Position numbers and translations under genes: made by a program. From CAHJXF01 sp038240015 (GTDB lineage: Bacteria; Pseudomonadota; Gammaproteobacteria; Burkholderiales; Burkholderiaceae_D), in contig JBBSEF010000050.1 of assembly GCA_038240015.1 (NCBI GenBank), forward strand, positions 1 through 22,055: a DNA stretch of 22,055 nt. Direction: 5' to 3'. Numbering within the stretch: the first letter of the stretch is position 1; each line of letters begins with the position of its first letter. Below are positions 1-6,717 of the stretch, one piece after another. Under the pieces are notes generated by a model. It had not been told where the DNA came from. It did not search any database and saw only the letters and a program-made list of their open reading frames with translations.

Positions 1-126
1 CGTTCCGATGTATTACTCACCCGTTCGCCACTCGTCGCCAGGGTTGCCCCCGCGTTACCGTTCGACTTGCATGTGTAAGGCATGCCGCCAGCGTTCAATC
101 TGAGCCAGGATCAAACTCTTCAGTTT
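1..126 (-). rRNA. rrs: 16S ribosomal RNA, 5' end (partial)
   Basis: Read on the minus strand, this begins AAACTGAAGAGTTTGATCC, which matches the conserved start of bacterial 16S rRNA (the 27F primer region), and continues through the GGCTCAG and ACATGCAAGTCG signatures. The mature 5' end is placed at 126 by comparison with the E. coli start AAATTGAAGAG. The rest of the gene lies beyond base 1. The V1 region and the GGCGAACGGGTGAGTAATAC block look betaproteobacterial, similar to Burkholderiales and Oxalobacteraceae types. No finer assignment is justified from so short a piece. Confidence 0.97.
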
Positions 127-139
127 AATCACTGTTTTT

Positions 140-155
140 CAGTTCTTTCGAACTG
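140..155 (-). other. Leader hairpin with GAAA tetraloop
   Basis: The minus-strand transcript reads CAGUUC-GAAA-GAACUG: a perfect 6-bp stem capped by a GNRA tetraloop, 14 nt upstream of the mature 16S 5' end. Such a hairpin may help fold or process the pre-16S 5' end. That role is inferred from position only. Confidence 0.6.
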
Positions 156-170
156 GTCGCTCACTCATTG

Positions 171-197
171 GAATATAGGTTGTGTATACCTACATTC
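171..197 (-). other. Leader hairpin, 10-bp stem
   Basis: The minus-strand transcript reads GAAUGUAGGU-AUACACA-ACCUAUAUUC: ten continuous pairs, one of them G-U, around a 7-nt loop. On the plus strand the same position would be an A-C mismatch, so the helix is complete only in the rRNA-sense transcript. Confidence 0.6.
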
Positions 198-310
198 TTC
201 TTGTGCGAGCATTTGATGCTTTTGTATTGCGAATTCAGCGCCCCTTGCAGCGAACTGCGAGGTTGACTGAAAACGCAGCACTTGATCATCAAGCGCCCAC
301 ACTTATCGGC

Positions 311-330
311 TGTTGATTTTTAAAGAACGA
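311..330 (-). promoter_or_regulatory. boxA-like antitermination element of the rRNA leader
   Basis: The minus strand reads TCGTTCTTTAAAAATCAACA, which resembles the boxA core (TGCTCTTTAAAA) of proteobacterial rRNA leaders. boxA binds NusB/NusE (S10) and makes the polymerase resistant to Rho during rRNA synthesis. It lies about 60-80 nt downstream of the predicted transcription start, a normal place for it. The assignment rests on sequence similarity and position. Confidence 0.7.
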
Positions 331-398
331 GTGCCGGGCTGAAGTCGAATCGTGAACCTGATTTGCACCGACTTCAGTTACAGCAGCAAAGAGGCGCG

Positions 399-427
399 AT
401 TATGGCGTGCCGCGGTGGACCTGTCAA
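399..427 (-). promoter_or_regulatory. rRNA operon promoter (sigma-70 type)
   Basis: The minus strand carries a perfect -35 TTGACA (427-422), a 17-nt spacer and a -10 CATAAT (404-399). The bases just downstream (CGCGCCTC) form a G+C-rich discriminator, the feature that makes rRNA promoters sensitive to ppGpp and initiating-NTP levels. An A+T-rich patch at about 439-452, immediately upstream, could act as an UP element. Transcription should start near 392 and run into the 16S gene. The promoter lies only about 88 bp beyond the enoyl-CoA hydratase stop codon. Confidence 0.82.
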
Positions 428-514
428 GTCGGCCCGAACGCAAAATTCTTCTCACGGCCCACATTTCGCTGCGTCTTTCCCCAGGCGACAAGATCGTCAG
501 GGGTTGTCACTATA

Positions 515-1291
515 TCAGCAATTGGAGAAGCGTGCAGCCCTCTTGGCCGCAAACGCGGCCATGCCTTCCTTCTGATCCCGGGTTGCGAAGACCGCATGGA
601 AGGTGCGGCGTTCGAACAGGATTCCCTCTGCGAGCGGAACCTCGTAAGCTCGGTTGATCGCCTCCTTGATCATCATCGTGACGGGCTGCGAGAACGACGC
701 GATCTTCGCCGCCGCAGCGATCGCCTCGTCGAGCAGCGCCGCGGCCGGAACGACTCTGGAAACCAGCCCCGAACGCTCGGCTTCGACCGCGTCCATCATG
801 CGCGCCGTCAGGCACATCTCCATCGCCTTGGCCTTGCCCACGGCTCGAGGAAGGCGCTGTGTCCCGCCGGCCCCCGGCAGGATGCCCAACTTGACTTCCG
901 GTTGCCCGAATTTCGCATCGTCGGAAGCGATGATGATGTCGCACATCATTGCAAGCTCGCACCCGCCGCCTAGCGCATAGCCGGCGACGGCAGCGATGAC
1001 CGGTTTTCTCACGCGGCACAGCGCTTCCCAGTTGCGCGTGATGTAGTCGGATTTGTAGACATCCATGTACGTCCATTCGGCCATCGCACCGATGTCGGCC
1101 CCCGCAGCAAACGCCTTGTCGCCTCCTGTGATGACGATGCATCCGATCGCTTCGTCACCATCGAATTTCAAAAGCGCGTCGCCCAGTTCATTCATCAGCG
1201 CATCGTTCAACGCGTTGAGAAATTTCGGCCGTGACAACGTGATCAGGCCGACGCGCTCGCGCGTTTCGACGACGATATTTTCGTACGACAT
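515..1291 (-). CDS. Enoyl-CoA hydratase (crotonase family)
   Basis: The 258-residue product adds water across the 2,3 double bond of enoyl-CoA esters, as in fatty-acid beta-oxidation, and acts in the cytoplasm. It aligns end to end with mitochondrial-type ECHS1 crotonases. Seen in the sequence: the first oxyanion-hole segment FAAGADI, the second oxyanion segment GYALGGGCELAMMCDI, the catalytic glutamate in FGQPEVKLG, the GAGGTQRL turn, and the second catalytic glutamate in AMEM. The start is the ATG at 1291, preceded by a GGGAGA-type ribosome-binding site. The reading frame stays open upstream of it, but that extension looks nothing like the family. The gene lies 53 bp downstream of the GGDEF/EAL gene on the same strand and runs towards the rRNA promoter. 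The acyl chain length preferred and the pathway cannot be told from sequence. Confidence 0.93.
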   Translation of the reverse strand: MSYENIVVETRERVGLITLSRPKFLNALNDALMNELGDALLKFDGDEAIGCIVITGGDKAFAAGADIGAMAEWTYMDVYKSDYITRNWEALCRVRKPVIAAVAGYALGGGCELAMMCDIIIASDDAKFGQPEVKLGILPGAGGTQRLPRAVGKAKAMEMCLTARMMDAVEAERSGLVSRVVPAAALLDEAIAAAAKIASFSQPVTMMIKEAINRAYEVPLAEGILFERRTFHAVFATRDQKEGMAAFAAKRAARFSNC

Positions 1292-1344
1292 GGTTCCGTC
1301 TCCCTCGCGAAGATGTTCGTGATCGCACTCGCCACGGCAAACGC

Positions 1345-4152
1345 TCACCGTGCCGAAGCCGGCCGGTGGTCTTGAAGATAGCGCCGGATTTCGTCGGCCG
1401 AGACCGGCGCGCCGAAATAGAACCCCTGGCCCGCTTCGCATCCGACAGCGCGCAGGTGCTCGAACTGCTCGCGCGTCTCGACTCCTTCGGCGATCACCTG
1501 ATACTTGAGCCGCTTGGCGATCTCGATCAGCGCCGTGACGATGATGCCGCTGCCCGCGTCGTTGGGCAACCCGCTGATGAAGCCGCGGTCGAGCTTGATC
1601 TGCGACACGAGCAGTCGACGAAGATAGTCGAGCGATGAATAGCCGACGCCGAAATCGCCGATCGCGATACGCACGCCGAGCCTCGACAATTCCTTGACGA
1701 CGCGCTCCGTAGCCACGTCGTTTCCCATCAGGCTTTCTTCGGTCACTTCGAGTATCAGCATGCGCGCCGGCAACGCGCTTTTCATCAGCGCTCCCGCGAC
1801 GATAGACGGCAAGCGGCGATCGTGAAACTGTCGGCCGGTGACGTTGACCGAAACTGGCAACTCGAGCACATTGCCCGATCTGCGCCAGGCAACGATCTGC
1901 TCGCACACCTGGGTCAAGACCCATTTGGTGATCGACTCGATCATGCCGCGATGAAGCGCCGCGCTCATGAAGGCAGCGGGCAAGAGGAGGCCGCGCTTGG
2001 GATGCTGCCAGCGCAACAAGGCTTCGAGTCCGATCACTTCGCCACTCGCGAAATCGAGTTGCGGCTGATAGAACATGCAGAACTCGTCGTTGCCGAGCGC
2101 TCCCTGAATTTCGGCGTCCAGTTCACGCTGAAGCCGAGTCTTGTCTGCGAGGCGGCTGTTGAACACGAAGGCCTGACTTCGACCGCGGCTCTTCGCCTCG
2201 TACATCGCGATGTCGGCATGCAACAGCATCGCCTCGGCGTCGCCTCCATCGGCCGGATAGCGCGCAACACCGATGCTCGCACCGACCTGTTGTTCGATCG
2301 CGCCCACCAACGCCTCACCCCCGATACGATCGAGCATCGTCTGTATCGTTGCTTCGGACAAGGCTGCCCTTGCTTCGCTGAAGGCGACCAGAAATTCATC
2401 GCCGCCCATACGCGCCACCAGCGCGTCGGGCCCGGCCGTCTCGACCAGCACCCTGGCCACCGCCACGAGGAGCGCGTCGCCCATCGCGTGCCCATACCCG
2501 TCGTTGACCTCCTTGAAGAGGTCGAGATCGATGATCGCGACAACGAGTGCGCGGTCATTCGTCCTTGCATCGGCGATGCGTCGCTCGAGTTCGCGCTCGG
2601 CGTGGGTGCGATTGAAGAGACCCGTCAATCCATCATGCAGAGCCATGTACGCGGTGCGCTCTGCTGCGTCTTCGCGCTCACGACTCTCGATAGCCAAGGC
2701 CACGAGAAGAGAAATGCCGCCCGCGAAATCGATCTCTTCGGTTTTCCATTCGCGCGGGCCGCCGGCCTGATTGACCGACACCATGCCGACAATGCGGCCA
2801 CCGGAGGCGACCGGAAAATCGAGCAGCGCACTCACTCCCGCGGCTTCGAGACGCTTCTGATGCTCGGGTCCGATCGACGCGTGGTGCTGCACGTCGTTGA
2901 CGACGATCGGACGGTTGGTTCGCATCTCGCTCGCATAGTCGGGAGACTCGGCAGGATCGAAGCGATGACCCAGCGGCTGAGCAACTCGCGCGCTGTGTAC
3001 GTCGGCGTGCGCCTGGTCGTGCGCCTTGTCGTGCGCCAGGCCGCGCGGACTGGTGTTCGCAAGATGCGAGTGGCGACATTCGAGCAGGCGTGACTCTTCG
3101 CTCGCCTGCCAGAAGCTGGTGCTCGATGTAGCCAGACCCTCGCAGGTCGCCTTCAACAATGCGGCAATCCGATCGTCGAACGCCTGCGCGGGCGCCGTTG
3201 CCAGATCGAACAGTCGTTCGCGCAATCGCACGGCGCGTCGATCGGCCGCTAGTGTCAGCTCTTCTTCCAGAACCTCCTCGGTGACATCGTGCGCATTGAT
3301 GACGACGCCGGCGATGCGCGGCACGTCGAGACAATTGCGAAGTCGGCAGGACAGCACGCGATGTCCGCCGTCCCTGTGCGCGACACGCAGCGGAAAACTG
3401 TCGCGCGGACGTTCGTCATTCGGCTGACGCGCGGAGCGCAACCATTGCATGCTCGCCGCAGCGCTCTCGGGCTCGAGCATCGAAGCGAAAGGCTCGCCGA
3501 GAATCGCATGGGGCCGGTAGCCGAGCGCGGTCTCGACCGATGGACTCGCAAACGAAACGCGATCCTTGCGGTCGACCACGAAAGTCAAGTCCCATTGATA
3601 AGTGGACAACGCGCGGTAGTACTCCTCGAGTTCGCGCAGCTCGCGACGCAATTCACGTTCAGCGGTAATGTCGCGGACTTGCCAGACCGCGTCGGCTGCG
3701 AGTGCATGTTCCGCATCACCGGCATCGAACTGATGGACCACAACTTCAGCCATGAAAGCAGCGCCGTCGCGACGCACGAGCATATGCTCGATGCATGCGG
3801 TCATGCCCTTGGTCGCGAGTTCGGCCGCGAGACCCCGCTCGAAGCGATCTGCGCTATTGGCGCTCGGAAACAATGTGACCAGGTGCGGCTCTACCGACAC
3901 ATCGGTGCGCAATGCGAACAACGCGTTCCATATCGCATTGGAGCGCCGGATGCGGCCCTTGTGGATGGCGGCGACGGCAAGCGTCGGATGTTCCAGCATC
4001 GCCGCGGCCCGGGTCGAGGCGTCGATCGGCGCCCCCGCGGGTGCGTCGAGATAGTCGAGAAAAGTCACGGGGGGAGTCGTCGTCGGAGGCGCGCGAAAGG
4101 ATTTGAACGGGAGGGGTCGGGCAAACGCGAGGTATCTTACCGTCGCGCGCAT
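1345..4152 (-). CDS. PAS-PAS-GAF-GGDEF-EAL cyclic-di-GMP signalling protein
   Basis: The product is about 935 residues, with no obvious membrane segment, so it is probably a cytoplasmic sensor that makes and/or breaks cyclic di-GMP. Approximate domains: PAS 55-175, PAS 185-300, GAF 315-500, GGDEF 510-675, EAL 690-930. The diguanylate cyclase site is intact (RMGGDEF, GGDEF at 583-587), but the upstream RxxD inhibitory site is absent. The phosphodiesterase domain keeps EALLRW (710-715), NVTGRQF, LEVTEESL, the KLD lysine, AEGVET and GQGFYFGAP. Its DDFG loop, however, reads GDFG (832-835), replacing a metal-binding aspartate. The GAF domain carries a histidine-spaced insert (373-386). The chosen start is the ATG at 4152. 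The frame opens further up at 4248, but that would overlap the promoter and ribosome-binding site of the divergent acuI. Neither start has a clear Shine-Dalgarno sequence, so the 5' end is uncertain. Confidence 0.88.
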   Translation of the reverse strand: MRATVRYLAFARPLPFKSFRAPPTTTPPVTFLDYLDAPAGAPIDASTRAAAMLEHPTLAVAAIHKGRIRRSNAIWNALFALRTDVSVEPHLVTLFPSANSADRFERGLAAELATKGMTACIEHMLVRRDGAAFMAEVVVHQFDAGDAEHALAADAVWQVRDITAERELRRELRELEEYYRALSTYQWDLTFVVDRKDRVSFASPSVETALGYRPHAILGEPFASMLEPESAAASMQWLRSARQPNDERPRDSFPLRVAHRDGGHRVLSCRLRNCLDVPRIAGVVINAHDVTEEVLEEELTLAADRRAVRLRERLFDLATAPAQAFDDRIAALLKATCEGLATSSTSFWQASEESRLLECRHSHLANTSPRGLAHDKAHDQAHADVHSARVAQPLGHRFDPAESPDYASEMRTNRPIVVNDVQHHASIGPEHQKRLEAAGVSALLDFPVASGGRIVGMVSVNQAGGPREWKTEEIDFAGGISLLVALAIESREREDAAERTAYMALHDGLTGLFNRTHAERELERRIADARTNDRALVVAIIDLDLFKEVNDGYGHAMGDALLVAVARVLVETAGPDALVARMGGDEFLVAFSEARAALSEATIQTMLDRIGGEALVGAIEQQVGASIGVARYPADGGDAEAMLLHADIAMYEAKSRGRSQAFVFNSRLADKTRLQRELDAEIQGALGNDEFCMFYQPQLDFASGEVIGLEALLRWQHPKRGLLLPAAFMSAALHRGMIESITKWVLTQVCEQIVAWRRSGNVLELPVSVNVTGRQFHDRRLPSIVAGALMKSALPARMLILEVTEESLMGNDVATERVVKELSRLGVRIAIGDFGVGYSSLDYLRRLLVSQIKLDRGFISGLPNDAGSGIIVTALIEIAKRLKYQVIAEGVETREQFEHLRAVGCEAGQGFYFGAPVSADEIRRYLQDHRPASAR

Positions 4153-4250
4153 CGGCACGCGAAGCGAATGGGCGATCGCACAATCGGACTCGCTACAATC
4201 TTCGTTGTGGTCAACTGCGCAATGAAGACCCGTTTCGCAAAGGAGCACCT

Positions 4251-5243
4251 TTGTTCAAAGCCATCTATCTGACTCGCGACGACGACCAATTTCGGGCGCG
4301 CGTCGCAGACCTCGACGATGACTCCTTGCCGCAAGGCGATGCGCATGCGGTGACGTTGGCAGTCGAATACTCGACGCTCAATTACAAGGACGGTCTCGCG
4401 ATCACCAACAAGAGTCCGGTGGTGCGCAAATGGCCGATGGTCGCCGGCATCGACGGCGCGGGTCGCGTCGAAGCCAGCGAGCATCCCGACTTTCGTTCGG
4501 GCGACCGCGTCATCCTCAATGGCTACGGCGTCGGTGAAACGCATTGGGGCTGCCTCGCGCAGCGCGCACGACTGTCGGGCGATTGGCTGGTCCCTTGCCC
4601 CGACGGATTGACGAGCGCCGACGCGATGGCGATCGGCACGGCGGGCTACACCGCCATGCTGTCGGTGCTTGCGCTCGAAAGCAGCGGCCTGCGAACAGGC
4701 GATGGCGACGTGCTGGTCACGGGCGCGTCGGGCGGCGTGGGCAGCGTTGCGATTGCGATCCTGTCCAGGCTCGGACATCGTGTCGTCGCATCGACCGGCA
4801 AGCTCGACGAAGCGGACTACCTGCGAACTCTCGGCGCGGCCGACGTGATCGATCGCGCGGCCATGTCGGCCCCCGGCAAACCGCTGCAGAAAGAACGCTG
4901 GGCGGCCGCGATCGATTCAGTGGGATCGCACACGCTCGCGAACGTGTGCGCGCAGACGCGCTACGGCGGCACGGTGGCCGCATGCGGACTCGCGCAAGGC
5001 ATGGACCTTTCGATGTCGGTCGCGCCCTTCATCCTGCGCGGCGTCTGTCTGCGCGGTATCGACAGCGTGATGGCGCCGCAAGCGATGCGTCGCAAAGCCT
5101 GGTCGCGACTGGCCGGCGACCTCGACCGCACCAAGCTCAAGGCGATCACGCGCACCATCGCGCTCGGCGATGCGATCGCAGCCGCTGAGGAACTGATGGC
5201 CGGCCGCATCCGCGGGCGCATCGTCGTGGACGTCCATGCTTGA
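4251..5243 (+). CDS. acuI: Acryloyl-CoA reductase-type MDR oxidoreductase (AcuI/YhdH family)
   Basis: The 330-residue protein belongs to the zinc-free medium-chain dehydrogenase/reductase branch typified by AcuI and YhdH. These reduce acryloyl-CoA to propionyl-CoA with NADPH and remove a toxic electrophile. Seen: the N-terminal GroES-like fold with YSTLNYKDGLAIT, the PMVAGIDGAG segment, and the nucleotide-binding VTGASGGVGSVA (155-166). The length fits the family. The start is a TTG at 4251 with an excellent AAAGGAG ribosome-binding site six bases away, and the protein begins MFKAIYL, as expected. A possible -10 (TACAAT, 4194-4199) lies in the divergent spacer, without a convincing -35. The substrate is inferred from family membership; related enzymes act on other quinones or enoyl-CoAs. 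Confidence 0.88.
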   Translation: MFKAIYLTRDDDQFRARVADLDDDSLPQGDAHAVTLAVEYSTLNYKDGLAITNKSPVVRKWPMVAGIDGAGRVEASEHPDFRSGDRVILNGYGVGETHWGCLAQRARLSGDWLVPCPDGLTSADAMAIGTAGYTAMLSVLALESSGLRTGDGDVLVTGASGGVGSVAIAILSRLGHRVVASTGKLDEADYLRTLGAADVIDRAAMSAPGKPLQKERWAAAIDSVGSHTLANVCAQTRYGGTVAACGLAQGMDLSMSVAPFILRGVCLRGIDSVMAPQAMRRKAWSRLAGDLDRTKLKAITRTIALGDAIAAAEELMAGRIRGRIVVDVHA

Positions 5244-5296
5244 GGTGTCAAGCAAATCGTGTGAGCACACCCGTATCACTTCGATAAGGAATGAAC

Positions 5297-5455
5297 ATGG
5301 CTACTCGACCCGACCCCAGCGACGCGCCTGCCCCGGAAAACGGAAACAAGGACGCGCCGAAAACCATCGAGGAACGCATCGACGAGAGTCTCGAGGAGTC
5401 GTTCCCCGCGAGCGACCCTCCTGCAGTCCACATAAACAAGAAGAAAAATTCCTGA
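5297..5455 (+). CDS. Small acidic protein with an ESFPASDPPA motif
   Basis: A 52-residue open frame, below usual gene-calling size. The product is hydrophilic and probably disordered, with a charged core (IEERIDESLEESFPASDPPA, residues 24-43) and a lysine-rich tail. Many short proteobacterial hypothetical proteins carry the same SFPASDPP signature, which I recognise from memory; no function is known to me. The second of two in-frame ATGs (5297) is chosen because AAGGA at 5286-5290 sits at ideal spacing from it, while the ATG at 5291 is too close. It lies 53 bp after acuI and 7 bp before the GNAT gene, so it is probably co-transcribed with the latter. Confidence 0.75.
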   Translation: MATRPDPSDAPAPENGNKDAPKTIEERIDESLEESFPASDPPAVHINKKKNS

Positions 5456-5462
5456 TTCGACA

Positions 5463-6038
5463 ATGATCGTTCGCGCAGCGACCCGCGACGACTGCGATGC
5501 GATCGCAGCGCTTCATGCCGCCAGTTGGCGGTCGACCTATCGCCACATCCTTTCGGCCGACTATCTCGATCACCATGTGATGGAGGATCGGAAGGACCTG
5601 TGGGCTGCGCGTTTCGTGAAGTTCGACGAACGCAAGCATCACGTCTGCGTCGCCTTCGACGATGCGCAAGCCGATGGCGTGCCCGATGCCGCCATTGCCG
5701 GTTTCGTCTGCGTGCTGCTCGATGAAGAGCCCGAGTTCGGCGCGCTGCTCGACAATCTTCACGTGTCGCCGGAGCGACATCGTCAGGGGATCGGTCGGCT
5801 TCTGATGGCGCGCGCCGCGGACTGGGTTGCAGGCATGCGGCCGGGATGGGCGATGCATCTGTGGGTCTACGAAGCGAATGCGAAAACCGTCGCGTTCTAT
5901 CGCGCTACGGGTGGGCACGAAGTCGATCGTCGCGTGATCGTCACGCCCGCTGGGAACCGCGCGGCGGTGCTGAGGTTCGAATGGCCCGACCCGGCATCGC
6001 TCGCCCAAAGGCTGGCCGCCTCGTTCCAGCAACCATGA
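5463..6038 (+). CDS. GNAT-family N-acetyltransferase
   Basis: The 191-residue cytoplasmic protein has the GCN5-related acetyltransferase fold, which moves an acetyl group from acetyl-CoA to an amine. Motif A is clear: LDNLHVSPERHRQGIGRLLM (about residues 98-117), with the R-x-x-G-x-G acetyl-CoA pyrophosphate loop. Motif B follows as LWVYEANAKTVAFYRATGG. The beginning VRAATRDDCDAIAALHAASW is typical of single-domain GNATs. The ATG at 5463 starts 7 bp after the small protein and has only a weak ribosome-binding site. The acceptor cannot be predicted; candidates include a protein N-terminus, a small amine or an antibiotic. Confidence 0.88.
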   Translation: MIVRAATRDDCDAIAALHAASWRSTYRHILSADYLDHHVMEDRKDLWAARFVKFDERKHHVCVAFDDAQADGVPDAAIAGFVCVLLDEEPEFGALLDNLHVSPERHRQGIGRLLMARAADWVAGMRPGWAMHLWVYEANAKTVAFYRATGGHEVDRRVIVTPAGNRAAVLRFEWPDPASLAQRLAASFQQP

Positions 6039-6054
6039 CGACACCACCACGACG

Positions 6055-6717
6055 ATGAGCGGCGGCGCTTCGAAAAGCGCAGTGATCGGCCTGTTGCTCG
6101 CATCGGGCTTCGGACGGCGCTTCGATGCCGGAGGCCGGCGCAACAAGTTGCTCGCTCGTTTGCCCGACGGCCGCACGTTGGTATCGGCGTCGGCACACGC
6201 GCTGTGCGGCGCGCTCGCTCATGTTGCGGTGGTCGTTCCCGTGCGAGGGACATTGATCGAAGCGGCTTTGTCGGATCTGCCGTTGCGGCTGATTCGCAAC
6301 CCTCGCGCGAAGGAAGGCATCGGCGCGTCGATCGCCGTGGGCATCGCCGCGCTGCGAGCCGATTTTCCCGACGCGCGCGGCTGGCTGATCGCATTGGGCG
6401 ACATGCCCTTCATCGCATCCGAAACGATACGCGCGGTTGCCGAAGCGCTTCCTGCGATCGATGGCTGCATCTCGACCAAGAGCGCGAGCAAATGCGAAAT
6501 CGTCGCCGCCGCTTACCGGGGGCGACGCGGACATCCGGTCGCGTTCGCGCACACACTCGGTCCCGAATTGATCATGCTCGACAACGACGTCGGCGCGAGT
6601 CGTGTGCTCGAAACTCACGGAGTACGGCTGCTCGATTGCGACGACCCCGGCGTTCTGCGCGACATCGATACGCGCGACGATCTGTCGCGCGTGGAACTGC
6701 CGACGTCGCTCGCATGA
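6055..6717 (+). CDS. MobA/MocA-like nucleotidyltransferase
   Basis: The 220-residue protein has the NTP-transferase (GT-A-like) fold of the molybdenum cofactor cytidylyl- and guanylyltransferases. Seen: the nucleotide-binding N-terminal loop LLASGFGRRF (13-22) followed by NKLLARL, the metal-binding GDMP (115-118), and the RRGHPVAF segment that is strongly MocA/CoxI-like. MocA attaches CMP to molybdopterin for xanthine-dehydrogenase-type enzymes. No molybdoenzyme, XdhC or cofactor-synthesis gene is in this window, so the substrate is unproven. The ATG at 6055 lies 16 bp after the GNAT gene, and its stop overlaps the next start as ATGA. Confidence 0.85.
   Translation: MSGGASKSAVIGLLLASGFGRRFDAGGRRNKLLARLPDGRTLVSASAHALCGALAHVAVVVPVRGTLIEAALSDLPLRLIRNPRAKEGIGASIAVGIAALRADFPDARGWLIALGDMPFIASETIRAVAEALPAIDGCISTKSASKCEIVAAAYRGRRGHPVAFAHTLGPELIMLDNDVGASRVLETHGVRLLDCDDPGVLRDIDTRDDLSRVELPTSLA

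Larger units (their letters stand above)
127..392 (-). other. 16S rRNA leader (5' external transcribed spacer)
   Basis: This gene-free stretch lies between the rRNA promoter and the mature 16S end, and is expected to be transcribed and then removed by RNase III and 5' processing. It contains a boxA-like element (311-330), a GNRA-capped hairpin (140-155) and a 10-bp hairpin (171-197). It is more A+T rich than the surrounding coding DNA, as rRNA leaders usually are. Short open frames through it show no sign of being genes. The start at about 392 is inferred from the position of the -10 element. Confidence 0.75.

Noticed and set aside
505..540. Possible second rRNA promoter (TATAGT on the minus strand near 512-517)
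   Set aside because: The -35 at 17 bp spacing is CTGCAC, a poor match, and the site lies on the hydratase stop codon.
1822..3093. Long plus-strand open frame opposite the GGDEF/EAL gene
   Set aside because: It is an antisense shadow in G+C-rich DNA. The minus strand encodes clear PAS, GAF, GGDEF and EAL domains, and the plus-strand product has no recognisable domain.
4153..4248. Upstream extension of the GGDEF/EAL protein to 4248
   Set aside because: It would overlap the acuI leader and ribosome-binding site and adds Cys/His-rich residues with no domain. It is kept only as an alternative start.
5259..5270. Small palindrome GTGTG-AG-CACAC after acuI as a terminator
   Set aside because: Five base pairs and no T-run; too weak to call.
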